Made by a program: the position numbers and the translations under genes
The notes under the pieces: model-generated
Seen by the model: only the letters and a program-made list of their open reading frames with translations
Database searches by the model: none
What the model was told of the DNA's origin: nothing
Shown: one piece after another, positions 1 through 8,238 of the stretch
How positions within the stretch are numbered: the stretch's first letter is position 1
Layout of the letters: every line of letters begins with the position of its first letter
NCBI RefSeq assembly: GCF_000425465.1
Contig: NZ_AUDM01000016.1
Span: 1 to 64,000, forward strand
Direction of reading: 5' to 3'
DNA length: 64,000 nucleotides
Source of the DNA: Flavobacterium filum DSM 17961
GTDB taxonomy: Bacteria > Bacteroidota > Bacteroidia > Flavobacteriales > Flavobacteriaceae

Positions 1-250
1 GGTCTCTGGGTGTTTCTAATTCAAAACTTCCTAAACCACTGGTAATTGTTTTCTTTGCTTTACCGTTACGCCTATTTTTTTCTGATTTAGTCTCTTGGAC
101 GTGATCTGTTATTTCACTCTCAAGTGAAGCTTCTAAAATCATTTTTAAAAGCGGTGTAAAAACACCATCTGCACCTGTCAAGGGTTTACCTTGCTTTAAT
201 TTCTCTATAGCTGACTTAGAGAAAGACTCAAAATCGAATTGTTCGCTCAT
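1..250 (-). CDS. IS256-family (mutator-type) transposase, N-terminal part, cut by window edge
   Basis: The minus strand from an ATG at 248-250 stays open to the window edge, giving 83 residues that begin MSEQFDFESFSKSAIEKL. Motifs such as TGADGVFTPLLKMILEASLE, EITDHV and RRNGKAKKT followed by SGLGSFELETPRD are characteristic of the N-terminus of IS256/mutator DDE transposases, which cut and paste the element. The catalytic DDE residues would lie beyond base 1 and cannot be checked. The gene reads away from the signal-peptidase-like gene at 325-1005, with a short AT-rich stretch between them that should contain the insertion sequence end. Confidence 0.88.
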   Translation of the reverse strand, partial: MSEQFDFESFSKSAIEKLKQGKPLTGADGVFTPLLKMILEASLESEITDHVQETKSEKNRRNGKAKKTITSGLGSFELETPRD

Positions 251-304
251 AATAAATCAAATTTAAAAAATTCATCCTTCTATTTTTTATATTTGACACA
301 GTTT
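1..304 (-). mobile_element. Right-hand end of an IS256-family insertion sequence (partial)
   Basis: The transposase gene is followed outward by a 54-bp AT-rich end. It terminates around 291-304 in a TTGACACAGTTT-like sequence, a plausible terminal inverted repeat. The exact boundary is inferred, because the other end and the target duplication lie outside the window. The element sits about 20 bp beyond the stop codon of the gene at 325. Confidence 0.6.
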
Positions 305-323
305 ATTGAGCATACTCAATAAA
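302..323. terminator. Short palindrome between the insertion sequence and signal-peptidase-like gene
   Basis: TTTATTGAG and CTCAATAAA form a perfect 9-bp inverted repeat around a 4-nt loop, immediately after the stop codon at 325. It could terminate the signal-peptidase-like transcript, although no clean U-tract follows. It could also have been the target palindrome for the insertion sequence. Confidence 0.35.
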
Positions 324-324
324 G

Positions 325-1005
325 TTAATTATTAAACAAAACTGTTCCTATAATATCCGAAAAATTTATGAATCCCAAATATCTTGAATCTTCAGAATTA
401 TCTCTGTTATCACCTAACAGAAAAACTTTACCCTCAGGTACTTTAATCGGACCAAAATTATCTTTATTCCAATCATGTTTGAAAATACTTTTTATATTCT
501 TATCAGTATCTTTTTCAGTAACTCTTTTATGACCAAAACCCTTTTTATTGGCAAAATTATCATCAATCGATACTATTAGGCTGTCATTATTAATGAATTG
601 AGAAATAGATATGTAATGTTGCTTTTCATTTAAAGCTAAATTTTGATAATTATTAGAAGTTAAAAAATAGTTGTGAATGAAGTTTACATCTTTATCTCTA
701 TTTTCGTTATTTATAAATACAACTCCATTTTTAATTTCAATTATATCGTTTTCTTTTCCACACAATCTGAAAATTCTAACCGCTTTTCCAAACTTAGCAT
801 CTTCAAACTTGAATGATACAAAATCACCATTTATAGGGTTTATCAAATTTGAAATCAGAATTTTAGAATTCATTTTCAAATTAGGCTCATTAGCAACAGT
901 AGAATTGTTATAAATACTTAAAACGCCCGTTATGTTTAGGATAAAATAAATTGAATAAAGAACTACTGCAGTAATAAGTGAAAATTTAAATATTTTTTTC
1001 ATCAC
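325..1005 (-). CDS. Signal peptidase I (S26)-like protein, apparently missing catalytic residues
   Basis: The 226-aa product has an N-terminal membrane segment (about residues 8-28) and a C-terminal GDNRDNSEDSRYLGF motif at 198-212, the hallmark box E of type I signal peptidases. The family catalytic box reads S-M-x-P-T-L. Here the aligned stretch is A38-N-E-P-N-L43, so the nucleophilic Ser is Ala. In the general-base box (K-R-x-x-x-L-P-G-D) the aligned residues are V76-R-I-F-R-L-C-G-K, so the Lys also appears lost. The likely role is a membrane-anchored, non-cleaving paralogue, or a decaying gene beside the insertion sequence. The start could be either of two consecutive ATGs (1005 or 1002). 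pyrD lies directly upstream. Confidence 0.75.
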   Translation of the reverse strand: MMKKIFKFSLITAVVLYSIYFILNITGVLSIYNNSTVANEPNLKMNSKILISNLINPINGDFVSFKFEDAKFGKAVRIFRLCGKENDIIEIKNGVVFINNENRDKDVNFIHNYFLTSNNYQNLALNEKQHYISISQFINNDSLIVSIDDNFANKKGFGHKRVTEKDTDKNIKSIFKHDWNKDNFGPIKVPEGKVFLLGDNRDNSEDSRYLGFINFSDIIGTVLFNN

Positions 1006-1012
1006 TAATTAT

Positions 1013-2038
1013 TTAAAATTTACCATTCTTCAAAATCCTTTGGTTAATCTCCTTTATTAATCTCGGACCTTCATAAATGAATCCGGTGTAAAGTTGGACT
1101 AAACTGGCACCGGCTTCTAATTTTTCTATCGCATCATCTGCTGAATGAATCCCTCCTACTCCAATGATAGGAAAGGCACGATTGCTTTTCTCACTCAAGA
1201 AGCGAATGACTTCAGTAGAACGTTTGGTTAGCGGTTTACCGCTTAATCCGCCCATTTCGGTTTTGTTTTGTGATTTTAGGCCTTCTCGAGAAAGTGTGGT
1301 ATTTGTGGCAATGACCCCTGCTATTTTAGTGGATTTGACAATGTCTATGATGTCTAACAATTGCTCATCCGTCAAATCAGGGGCAATTTTTAAAAGAATA
1401 GGTTTAGATTTAGCTTTGGTTTCATTTCGGTTTTGAAGGGTTTGCAGCAATTGCGTAAGGGGTTCTTTGTCTTGCAAGGCTCGTAAATTGGGCGTGTTTG
1501 GTGAACTCACATTCACCACAAAATAATCCACGTAAGGGAATAAGGCTTCAAAACAGATTTCGTAATCAGAAGTAGCTTCCTCGTTGGGTGTATTTTTATT
1601 CTTCCCGATGTTTCCGCCAATTAATACGCCTTTGTTTTTTTTCAAACGCTCAACTGCTTGTGTTACTCCTCCATTATTAAATCCCATACGGTTGATGATG
1701 GCCGCATCTTCTTTGAGCCGAAATAGTCTTTTTTTGGGATTACCTTCTTGCGGTTTTGGGGTTAAGGTTCCTATTTCGATGAATCCAAAACCAAAATTGG
1801 ACAACTCTTGATATAACTTTGCATCTTTATCAAATCCTGCTGCCAATCCTACCGGATTTTTGAATTTCAATCCGAAAACTTCCCGTTCTAATTTCGGATG
1901 TTTCACTTCATACAGTGATTGAAATAATTTTCCCATGCCGGGTATTTGATGTAAAAAACGAATCAATGAAAAGGTAAAATAATGTACTCGTTCCGGATCG
2001 AAACAGAATAATAGAGGTCGAATCAGTAGTTTATACAT
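1013..2038 (-). CDS. pyrD: Quinone-dependent dihydroorotate dehydrogenase (class 2)
   Basis: This enzyme oxidises dihydroorotate to orotate with FMN, passing electrons to membrane quinone, in the fourth step of de novo pyrimidine synthesis. The N-terminal [17 protein letters not shown] matches the membrane-associating helix of class 2 enzymes. [23 protein letters not shown] (catalytic Ser region), [16 protein letters not shown] and GVGGI complete the FMN barrel. Class 2 homologues begin with a short MY..-type segment, so the ATG at 2036-2038 is preferred over one seven codons earlier. A TATTTTTG box lies 19 nt upstream of this start, which also favours it. Length is normal (about 341 aa). Confidence 0.95.
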   Translation of the reverse strand: MYKLLIRPLLFCFDPERVHYFTFSLIRFLHQIPGMGKLFQSLYEVKHPKLEREVFGLKFKNPVGLAAGFDKDAKLYQELSNFGFGFIEIGTLTPKPQEGNPKKRLFRLKEDAAIINRMGFNNGGVTQAVERLKKNKGVLIGGNIGKNKNTPNEEATSDYEICFEALFPYVDYFVVNVSSPNTPNLRALQDKEPLTQLLQTLQNRNETKAKSKPILLKIAPDLTDEQLLDIIDIVKSTKIAGVIATNTTLSREGLKSQNKTEMGGLSGKPLTKRSTEVIRFLSEKSNRAFPIIGVGGIHSADDAIEKLEAGASLVQLYTGFIYEGPRLIKEINQRILKNGKF

Positions 2039-2039
2039 G

Positions 2040-2064
2040 GTTGTGTTGTTGTGGTACAAAAATA
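2040..2064 (-). promoter_or_regulatory. pyrD promoter -7 box and A/C-rich leader
   Basis: On the minus strand TATTTTTG (2057-2064) matches the Bacteroidota -7 consensus TAnnTTTG. It is followed by the leader CACAACAACACAAC (2040-2053), one base from the preferred ATG. A TTG lies about 23 bp further up, slightly long for a -33 element. The same 14-nt leader sits before purM. Confidence 0.6.
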
Positions 2065-2075
2065 AGGAATCCCGC

Positions 2076-3200
2076 TTACATCGCTACCAAACACGACACA
2101 AAATAATCGATTTCTTCTTTTGTATTTTCGTGACTGAAGGACAGTCGAATACTGGGGCATTCTAATTCTTCCACCGTTAAAAATTCGGCCAATACGTGAG
2201 AAGGTTTACTGCTTCCCGATTGGCAAGCACTTCCTCTGGAAACTGCAATTCCTTTCATGTCTAATTCAAACAAAATCAACGCTGATTTTTCTTTGGGTAA
2301 AGGCAATTGCACATTCAGAATAGAGTAAAACGTTTCCAAACCCCCATTGAATTTAATTGTTGGAAATTGAGCAGTCAATTTTTCAATGGCGTATTTTTTC
2401 AATTCAAAAATCGCATTTCGTTCGGTATCTAAATTTTGATAAGCGATTTCGAGTGCTTTAGCCATTCCGGCAATTTGATGGACTGATTCGGTTCCGGCAC
2501 GTAAACCTTTTTCTTGTTCACCACCTAAAAGCAGCGATTGCATGGGCGTATTTTTTCGCACAAAAGCAAAGCCAACCCCTTTTGGTCCGTGGAATTTATG
2601 AGCACTAGCCGTTAAAAAATCGATGGGTAATTGTTGTACATCTATTTCTGTTTTCCCAATGGATTGTACCGTATCAGAATGAAAATAGGCTTTGTGGTCT
2701 TTACAATGTGACGCCACTCGCTCCATATCCAATACCACACCGGTTTCATTGTTCACCTGCATTAAGGATACCAGGGTTGGGATATTTGTCTCTAATAATT
2801 GTTCAAGTTGGCGATAATCGATATGCCCGTTTTCTAAAATGGAAAGAAATTCAACTGTAATTCCGTATTCTTTTTGTAAAGCCAACACCGGATACAATAC
2901 AGCATGGTGTTCGATTTTGGTAGTAATAATGCGTTTTACTCCTAATTTTTGTACTGCATTTTGGAGTATCCAATTATCGGCTTCTGTACCGGAAGAAGTG
3001 AAAATAATTTCCTGAGCGGAACAATTCAGTTGCTTGGCTATGCTTTTGCGTGCCGATTCCAAAATCACTTTGGCTCCCCGACCATAGCTGTGCGTTGAAG
3101 ACGGGTTGCCGAATTCAGTTTGCATCACCTTTACCATTTCCTGAATGACTTCAGGACGGATGGAGGTGGTGGAGGCGTTATCGAGGTATATTTTGTTCAT
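2076..3200 (-). CDS. Cysteine desulfurase, NifS/IscS-type class V aminotransferase
   Basis: This PLP enzyme takes sulfur from cysteine as a protein persulfide, for Fe-S clusters, tRNA thiolation or other cofactors. The sequence has the N-terminal YLDNASTT motif and HH at 98-99. The PLP lysine is Lys202 in [10 protein letters not shown], and Cys326 lies in [10 protein letters not shown], the mobile sulfur-carrying loop. At 374 residues it is a normal length. No isc or suf scaffold gene is adjacent, so the exact sulfur acceptor is unknown. Its upstream region is filled by the repeats at 3211-3538. Confidence 0.93.
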   Translation of the reverse strand: MNKIYLDNASTTSIRPEVIQEMVKVMQTEFGNPSSTHSYGRGAKVILESARKSIAKQLNCSAQEIIFTSSGTEADNWILQNAVQKLGVKRIITTKIEHHAVLYPVLALQKEYGITVEFLSILENGHIDYRQLEQLLETNIPTLVSLMQVNNETGVVLDMERVASHCKDHKAYFHSDTVQSIGKTEIDVQQLPIDFLTASAHKFHGPKGVGFAFVRKNTPMQSLLLGGEQEKGLRAGTESVHQIAGMAKALEIAYQNLDTERNAIFELKKYAIEKLTAQFPTIKFNGGLETFYSILNVQLPLPKEKSALILFELDMKGIAVSRGSACQSGSSKPSHVLAEFLTVEELECPSIRLSFSHENTKEEIDYFVSCLVAM

Positions 3201-3210
3201 TTATTACGTA

Positions 3211-3434
3211 GCTTTTTGACCTGCTTCGCAGGAGATTCCTATTTCGACTTCGTCATCTTGCGGAATGACAAAAAGATGGATTATCTTGCTTTTTGTCCTG
3301 CTTCGCAGGAGGTTCCTATTTCGACTTTGTCATCTTGCGGAATGACAAAAAGATGGATTATCTTGCTTTTTGTCCTGCTAAGCAGGAGGTTCCTATTTCG
3401 ACTTCGTCATCTTGCGGAATGACAAAAAGATAGA
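3211..3434. repeat. Three tandem copies of a 77-bp intergenic repeat
   Basis: Copies start at 3211, 3288 and 3365, so the period is exactly 77 bp, and they differ at only a few positions (for example CTTCGCAGG against CTAAGCAGG in the third). Each unit contains a small hairpin (CCTGC-TTC-GCAGG). The second and third units also have 9-bp inverted ends (CTTTTTGTC and GACAAAAAG). The region has no gene and lies between the cysteine desulfurase start and the GH97 stop. Confidence 0.92.
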
Positions 3435-3447
3435 ATTTCACTTTCGT

Positions 3448-3538
3448 ATTACCTATTACCCATTACCTATTACCTATTACCCATTACCTATTACCTATTA
3501 CCCATTGCCTATTGCCTATCTCCTAATACCTATTTCCC
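3448..3538. repeat. Heptamer array (ATTACCT / ATTACCC units)
   Basis: About 13 degenerate 7-bp units alternate between ATTACCT and ATTACCC, drifting to ATTGCCT and TAATACCT at the right end. The array stops exactly where the stop codon of the GH97 gene begins (3539). No coding potential is evident. The reverse complement of the same heptamer forms the gap at 61797-61829. Confidence 0.9.
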
Positions 3539-5635
3539 TTAAAGAGGAAAGAAACTAATCGCTGTTCCTCCACCTGCTGCTAGGTTCAATTTTATTTTAG
3601 ACTTTGCGGTTACTTCGATGGTTTTGATGGTATATGCTTTAGGATTTTTTTCCCAATGAGCGTCTTTTCCGTCTTGGTAAATGGTGGCTTTGTATTTTTT
3701 ACCCGGTGTTAGGAAGTCTACTGTTATTTCAGTACTTCTTGGATTTTCATCGGTGATGGCTCCTAAAAACCAGGTTTCTTTTCCTTTAGTTTTTCGGGCG
3801 ATAGTAACGAAATCTCCGGGTTCGGCTTCCAAAATTCGGGTATCGTCCCAATCTACTTCTACATCCTTGATGAATTGAAAGGCATCCGGATAACGTTCGT
3901 AATTTTCAGGTAAATCAGCTGCCATTTGTAACGGACTGTAAATCGTAACATACAAGGCCAATTGCTTGGCTAAAGTGGTATGGACTTGTTCTTTTTTAGC
4001 TGCATCATAATGACTCATTTTGATTTCAAAAATCCCCGGTGTATAATCCATTGGTCCTCCCAAAAAGCGAGTAAACGGTAAAATCGTTTCATGAGCAGGT
4101 GGATTTCCTATACTCCAGGCATTGAACTCGTTTCCACGAGCGGCTTCGGCTGCAATGTAATTGGGGTAGGTACGATGTACACCGGTTGGTCGTGATGATT
4201 CGTGAGAATTGACCATGATTTTATATTCAGCTGCACGTTCTACTACCCAATTAAAATGATTCACCATCGTTTGACCGTCATGCCATTCGCCACGCGGAAT
4301 TATTTTGCCAACATAACCGGTTTTCACGGCATCATAATTGTGTTTTTTCATGAACGAAAACGCACGGTCCAATCGGCGTTCGTAATTGGCTACCGAACCC
4401 GAAGTTTCATGGTGCATGATCATTTTGACTCCTTTGGATTGTGCATATTTTTTAACTTCTTCTACATTGAAATCAGGATATGGCGTTACAAAATCGAAAA
4501 CATTTTCTTTCCAATTGCCAAACCAATCTTCCCAGCCTACATTCCAACCTTCTACCAAAACGCCATCAAAACCGTGTTTGGCGGCAAAATCAATGTATTT
4601 TTTGGTGTTTTCAGTGGTAGCACCATGTTTTCCGGTAGGTTTTAATTCAGCATCCTGAGCCATCTGAGCATTTTGTGAGCCGGCATAATCCCAAGTAGCT
4701 TTTCCCACGTGCATTTCCCACCAAATGCCGACATATTTCATAGGTTTTATCCACGAAGTATCTTCAATTTTTGAAGGTTCATTCAAATTGAGTGTCATTT
4801 TTGAAGCTAGTATTTTTCGTGCATCATCACTCACCATGATAGTTCTCCATGGCGTATTGGCCGGTGCTTGAAGATACGCTTTGTCACCAATAGCATTGGG
4901 TACCAAATGCGATTGCATTAAAAAAGTTGACGTATCTACATCCAAATGCATAATCGGGTAATTGACTACGGCGGCTTCAAAAATATTCACATACATTCCG
5001 CTGGGTGACTTTAGCATTACCGGTGATTGAATTCTAGATTTCGCCATTGGTCCTTTCATGCCGATACCGTTATTCATATCCAATTTAGTAACATCAATTT
5101 CGGATAATTTGGTTTCGTTATAAACATATTCCTGACTATCATAATCGCCCGGAATCCAGAAAACTTTGTAATCTTCCGTTAAGGCAAATTGGGTCGTTTC
5201 ATCACTAATAACAAAGTAATTCAGTTTTTCTTGTGCCGGAATTTCATATCGAAAAGCCAACCCTTCATCAAACAATCGAAAAACGATATTCATTTTACGT
5301 TGGGTAGTTTTTTGAAATAATTCAACCGTTAACTCATTAAAATGATTGGTAATTTCTTTTTGTTCACCCAACACAGGATTCCATTTTTCATTCACTGTTT
5401 TTATAGCATGATTTTTAATTTCAAAATCAGCCGCTAACGTATTGGTTTGTTTCAACACTAATCCTAAAAAAGAGGTCTCGACAACAGCTTTGTTTTTGTA
5501 CAACAATGAATAGTAAGGTCTTCCAATTTTGTTCACCCCTACTTTAAGTTCCAATTGGTTGTTGGGCGAATTCAGTTTTTGAGCCATTGCAAAAGGGGTT
5601 ATAATCACAAAAAATAACAATACTACTTTGTTCAT
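3539..5635 (-). CDS. GH97 glycoside hydrolase (SusB-like alpha-glucosidase type)
   Basis: This is predicted to be an exported or periplasmic alpha-glycosidase acting on maltooligosaccharide-like substrates. The signal peptide is MNKVVLLFFVIITPFAMA, so the ATG at 5633-5635 is chosen over one eight codons upstream. GH97 features follow in order: an N-terminal beta-sandwich, then the barrel with HHETSGSV, NSHESSRPTG and EAARGNE, then a C-terminal all-beta domain. The three Glu match the acid and two base Glu of inverting SusB-type enzymes, which argues against the retaining GH97 branch. This assignment is from memory of the family. No SusC/SusD pair is adjacent. A TATCTTTG -7 box lies at 5657-5664. 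Confidence 0.92.
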   Translation of the reverse strand: MNKVVLLFFVIITPFAMAQKLNSPNNQLELKVGVNKIGRPYYSLLYKNKAVVETSFLGLVLKQTNTLAADFEIKNHAIKTVNEKWNPVLGEQKEITNHFNELTVELFQKTTQRKMNIVFRLFDEGLAFRYEIPAQEKLNYFVISDETTQFALTEDYKVFWIPGDYDSQEYVYNETKLSEIDVTKLDMNNGIGMKGPMAKSRIQSPVMLKSPSGMYVNIFEAAVVNYPIMHLDVDTSTFLMQSHLVPNAIGDKAYLQAPANTPWRTIMVSDDARKILASKMTLNLNEPSKIEDTSWIKPMKYVGIWWEMHVGKATWDYAGSQNAQMAQDAELKPTGKHGATTENTKKYIDFAAKHGFDGVLVEGWNVGWEDWFGNWKENVFDFVTPYPDFNVEEVKKYAQSKGVKMIMHHETSGSVANYERRLDRAFSFMKKHNYDAVKTGYVGKIIPRGEWHDGQTMVNHFNWVVERAAEYKIMVNSHESSRPTGVHRTYPNYIAAEAARGNEFNAWSIGNPPAHETILPFTRFLGGPMDYTPGIFEIKMSHYDAAKKEQVHTTLAKQLALYVTIYSPLQMAADLPENYERYPDAFQFIKDVEVDWDDTRILEAEPGDFVTIARKTKGKETWFLGAITDENPRSTEITVDFLTPGKKYKATIYQDGKDAHWEKNPKAYTIKTIEVTAKSKIKLNLAAGGGTAISFFPL

Positions 5636-5751
5636 TTTAAATTTTTTTTTGAATTTCAAAGATACGGAATAAGGTTAAAAACATCCTAATTAAAAATAAA
5701 TGCTTTTCAGAGAAGTTAAAAGTTCTATTTTTGCTTATTATTTTTGGAATT

Positions 5752-6750
5752 ATGAAACACTTTTTTTGGATTTTACTTTTAACCATAAGTCTTTTTGGAT
5801 GTGACGATGGTGATTTCAATATCGATACTTTTGATTTTTCAACTGTTTCTTCCGCCTCCTGTAATAGTGGAGCTTCCGGATTTTTTGTATATAAAATAAA
5901 TGGTTCTGAAGTGCTTTTACTTCAAATTCCTGAAAATAATTTTATCAATGAAATAACGCCAGATGGTCAACCTCGTACAGTTAGCATTACCGGTGCCAAT
6001 AAATTAATATATAGAATATATAATGGTACCGTTACAAGTGGAGCAATATGTACGACCATTCCACCTGCCAATCCAACCGTTACGGAAGAATGGAATGCTG
6101 TTTCCGGAACAATTGAAATTACGACTACAGCCAATAAAACTACAAATGACACAGATAATTCCTCTTTTGTATCCGGTTATACTCATACAGTAGTCATTCG
6201 AAATGTAAATTTTGAAAAAAGCAATGGAACACAACAATTATATAGTGTTTTAGATTTTGGAAATTATATTACAACAGCCACTCCACCGGCTAATTTTGTG
6301 GATTTTACCTTGAAAGCATGTGATACTTCTTTTAATTTTGTTTATAAAGTGGTGGGTAGTCAATCTCTACGGTTAACTACAGATGGTAGTCTTTTTCTTA
6401 ATGAAGTAACTACGGCAGATAATCCCAGAAAAGATTTAATCGGTTCTACCTATCAATTGCAATTGGATTATTATGCTGACAACATTAACGATGCCTTTAT
6501 GTGTGCAAGTCCAACACCAACAACTCCCACATTATTACAACGATGGACAGCTCAAAATGGAGTAACCGACGTAAGTGGAATCATTGAAGTAGTAACAACC
6601 GAAGAATACGAAATTCCAACCGACAATCAGAGTCCGTTAGTTGGTTATCGCCAAACCATTACGTTGAAAAAAGTGACCATGGAACGCAACGGAGTAACTT
6701 TTAAATTAGGTGATTCGTATGCATTAGGAGCAATAGTTACTCCGCTTTAG
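5752..6750 (+). CDS. Lipoprotein with two tandem homologous domains, function unknown
   Basis: The N-terminus MKHFFWILLLTISLFGC is a lipoprotein signal with the lipidated Cys at 17. The upstream in-frame TTG is rejected because it would place the signal mid-protein. The mature protein contains two related units of about 150 residues: SCNSGASGFFVYKINGSE.. and KACDTSFNFVYKVVGSQS... Each continues through an N-E-[IV]-T block, a Cys-containing P/T-rich loop, a TxxxTG-like GTIEI/GIIEV strand, and a final GYxxTxxxxxVxxE. I do not recognise the family. A TATTTTTG -7 box is at 5726-5733. The stop codon overlaps the converging Smr gene by 4 bp. Confidence 0.8.
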   Translation: MKHFFWILLLTISLFGCDDGDFNIDTFDFSTVSSASCNSGASGFFVYKINGSEVLLLQIPENNFINEITPDGQPRTVSITGANKLIYRIYNGTVTSGAICTTIPPANPTVTEEWNAVSGTIEITTTANKTTNDTDNSSFVSGYTHTVVIRNVNFEKSNGTQQLYSVLDFGNYITTATPPANFVDFTLKACDTSFNFVYKVVGSQSLRLTTDGSLFLNEVTTADNPRKDLIGSTYQLQLDYYADNINDAFMCASPTPTTPTLLQRWTAQNGVTDVSGIIEVVTTEEYEIPTDNQSPLVGYRQTITLKKVTMERNGVTFKLGDSYALGAIVTPL

Positions 6751-7307
6751 AAACTATTTTTCTGAATAAAATAAACTTCGGTAGCACCAAATCCATATTT
6801 TTGGAAATTGGCTTCTTGAAAGGTTATGTTATCATACCGTTTTAGCAAGCTTTCCAGTTCATACTTTAGGACCCCTTCTCCTACTCCATGAATAAAAACT
6901 ATTCTTGGAATTCTATTTCGTTGAGCAAACTCCAATTGGCGTTTAGCCGTTTCGAGTTGTATATTTAAGATCTCATAATTGTTCATTCCTTTTTTGTTTG
7001 GAACGAGTTTTTCGATGTGAAGGTCGATTTCAATAGCATAATCCTCTTTTCTGGATTTTTTAGCTTTTTGAGTAATCGCTTTTTTTGAATCAGCTTTTTC
7101 TTTTAAAGCAGCGTTCACCTTTTCTCGTGAAAAAAATGAATGAAATTCAGCCTTTTGCTGGTCGAGAATTAATTCCTTTTGATGAAAAGTCAATAAAAAT
7201 CCATCTTCGGTTTCAATATCAATAGTATCATTTTTGATGGCCACAATTGATCCTTTAACATCATCATCGATAGCCATAACCGAGTCGCCAATTTTAAACA
7301 TCCTCAT
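6747..7307 (-). CDS. Smr (MutS2 C-terminal) domain protein
   Basis: The 186-aa protein has an N-terminal SH3-like stretch (FKIGDSVMAIDDDVKGSIV, about 4-50), a basic linker rich in Lys (about 65-100), and a C-terminal Smr domain. The Smr signatures are IDLH near 107-110 and HGVGEGVLK near 143-151, ending in GATEVYF. Smr domains nick DNA or RNA, but this protein has no MutS ATPase part and its substrate is unknown. It overlaps the small membrane-protein gene upstream by 14 bp, implying co-transcription. Confidence 0.85.
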   Translation of the reverse strand: MRMFKIGDSVMAIDDDVKGSIVAIKNDTIDIETEDGFLLTFHQKELILDQQKAEFHSFFSREKVNAALKEKADSKKAITQKAKKSRKEDYAIEIDLHIEKLVPNKKGMNNYEILNIQLETAKRQLEFAQRNRIPRIVFIHGVGEGVLKYELESLLKRYDNITFQEANFQKYGFGATEVYFIQKNSF

Positions 7308-7473
7308 CTTCGTTTTGGTTTTTACTGGGAATTTTTTGCATGAGTTTCATGACACCAATCATTACAAAAACAATAGCTGCTGTTTTTCCCAAAAGATGAT
7401 AAGGTGAATCTTTGGGTAAATAAAACGCAAAGAAAAGTGCAATGCACATTGGAATCAAAAACCAATTTTTCAT
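7294..7473 (-). CDS. Small two-helix membrane protein, unknown function
   Basis: A 59-codon frame begins ATGAAAAATTGG at 7473. It encodes MKNWFLIPMCIALFFAFYL, a short polar turn (PKDSPYHLLGK), a second hydrophobic helix (TAAIVFVMIGVMKLM) and an acidic tail NEDEDV. Both helices are clean, and the frame overlaps the Smr gene start by 14 bp. That suggests a genuine coupled gene rather than noise. I do not recognise the family. Confidence 0.65.
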   Translation of the reverse strand: MKNWFLIPMCIALFFAFYLPKDSPYHLLGKTAAIVFVMIGVMKLMQKIPSKNQNEDEDV

Positions 7474-7572
7474 GAAATATGGCTATATTTTACTTCGTAA
7501 AAGTAAAAATAATTATAGTAAAGAAATCAAAGAAAAACATTTTTTTGTAAAATTGTATTTTAAAAATTTCCA

Positions 7573-7854
7573 ATGATGGAGGAATACATGTTACCTTGTT
7601 TGTCGAAAAAGCTTTTTGGCATTGATTGTTTCGGATGCGGTATTCAGCGTTCGTTGGTTTTATTGATGAATGGTGATTTTGAAGGAGCTTTATACATGTA
7701 TCCGGCTATTTACTCGATGCTCCTTTTTTTTCTTTTTATTGGAATCAATTTATTGGACAAATCAAGAGACTACCATAAAATTATTGTATTATTGGGTATC
7801 ATTACTGCTTTTATCATGGTCTTTTCCTATTTTTATAAATTAATCTATTACTAA
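7573..7854 (+). CDS. DUF2752 family small membrane protein
   Basis: The 93-aa product carries the DUF2752 signature: MLPCLSKKLFGIDCFGCGIQRS, a Pro-Cys and a Cys-x2-Cys-Gly-x-[QT]-R cluster. Two membrane helices follow (about 38-57 and 68-90). DUF2752 proteins are inner-membrane proteins of unknown function. The gene precedes the CCC-motif membrane protein by 24 bp in the same direction, a pairing expected in Flavobacterium. Start choice is uncertain between the Met residues at 7573, 7576 and 7588. Confidence 0.85.
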   Translation: MMEEYMLPCLSKKLFGIDCFGCGIQRSLVLLMNGDFEGALYMYPAIYSMLLFFLFIGINLLDKSRDYHKIIVLLGIITAFIMVFSYFYKLIYY

Positions 7855-7878
7855 TCAATACTAAAAATCAACTTATTT

Positions 7879-8211
7879 ATGGAAAAACAAAAATTACCCA
7901 ATGCCACAGCGGTTTTAATTTTAGGAATCCTTTCGATTCTCACCTGCTGCTGTTATGGAATTTTAGGAATTATTATGGCGGTTATAGCTCTTGTCTTGGC
8001 TAAAAAAGACACTCAATTATATTTAGCAAGTCCGGAACTGTATTCCAATTATTCGAACATCAAAACCGGAAAAGTTTTGGCCTATATTGGATTGGTTTTA
8101 AGTATTTTGTACTTGCTTTTGGTTATTTGGATGTTCCTAACTTTTGGATTTGAAGGAATGCAAGACCAAGAATTAATGGAAGAAAAAATCAGAGAAATGT
8201 TCGGACAATAA
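7879..8211 (+). CDS. CCC-motif membrane protein
   Basis: This 110-aa protein has two hydrophobic hairpin segments (about 12-42 and 70-92). The first contains the Cys-Cys-Cys run in SILTCCCYGILGI that names the family. The C-terminus is acidic and charged. It follows the DUF2752 gene and ends at a strong terminator. Function is unknown; it resembles DUF4190-like two-helix membrane proteins. Confidence 0.82.
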   Translation: MEKQKLPNATAVLILGILSILTCCCYGILGIIMAVIALVLAKKDTQLYLASPELYSNYSNIKTGKVLAYIGLVLSILYLLLVIWMFLTFGFEGMQDQELMEEKIREMFGQ

Positions 8212-8238
8212 AAAAAGGGGAGTTTTCCCCTTTTTTTT
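8212..8238. terminator. Bidirectional rho-independent terminator
   Basis: GGGGA (8217-8221), a GTTT loop and TCCCC (8226-8230) are flanked by an A-run on the left and a T-run on the right. It can therefore terminate the CCC-motif gene on the plus strand and rocD on the minus strand. Confidence 0.85.

Noticed and set aside
4202-4645. Antisense frame of 147 residues inside the GH97 gene
   Set aside because: It lies entirely within a conserved gene on the opposite strand and has no family-like motifs.
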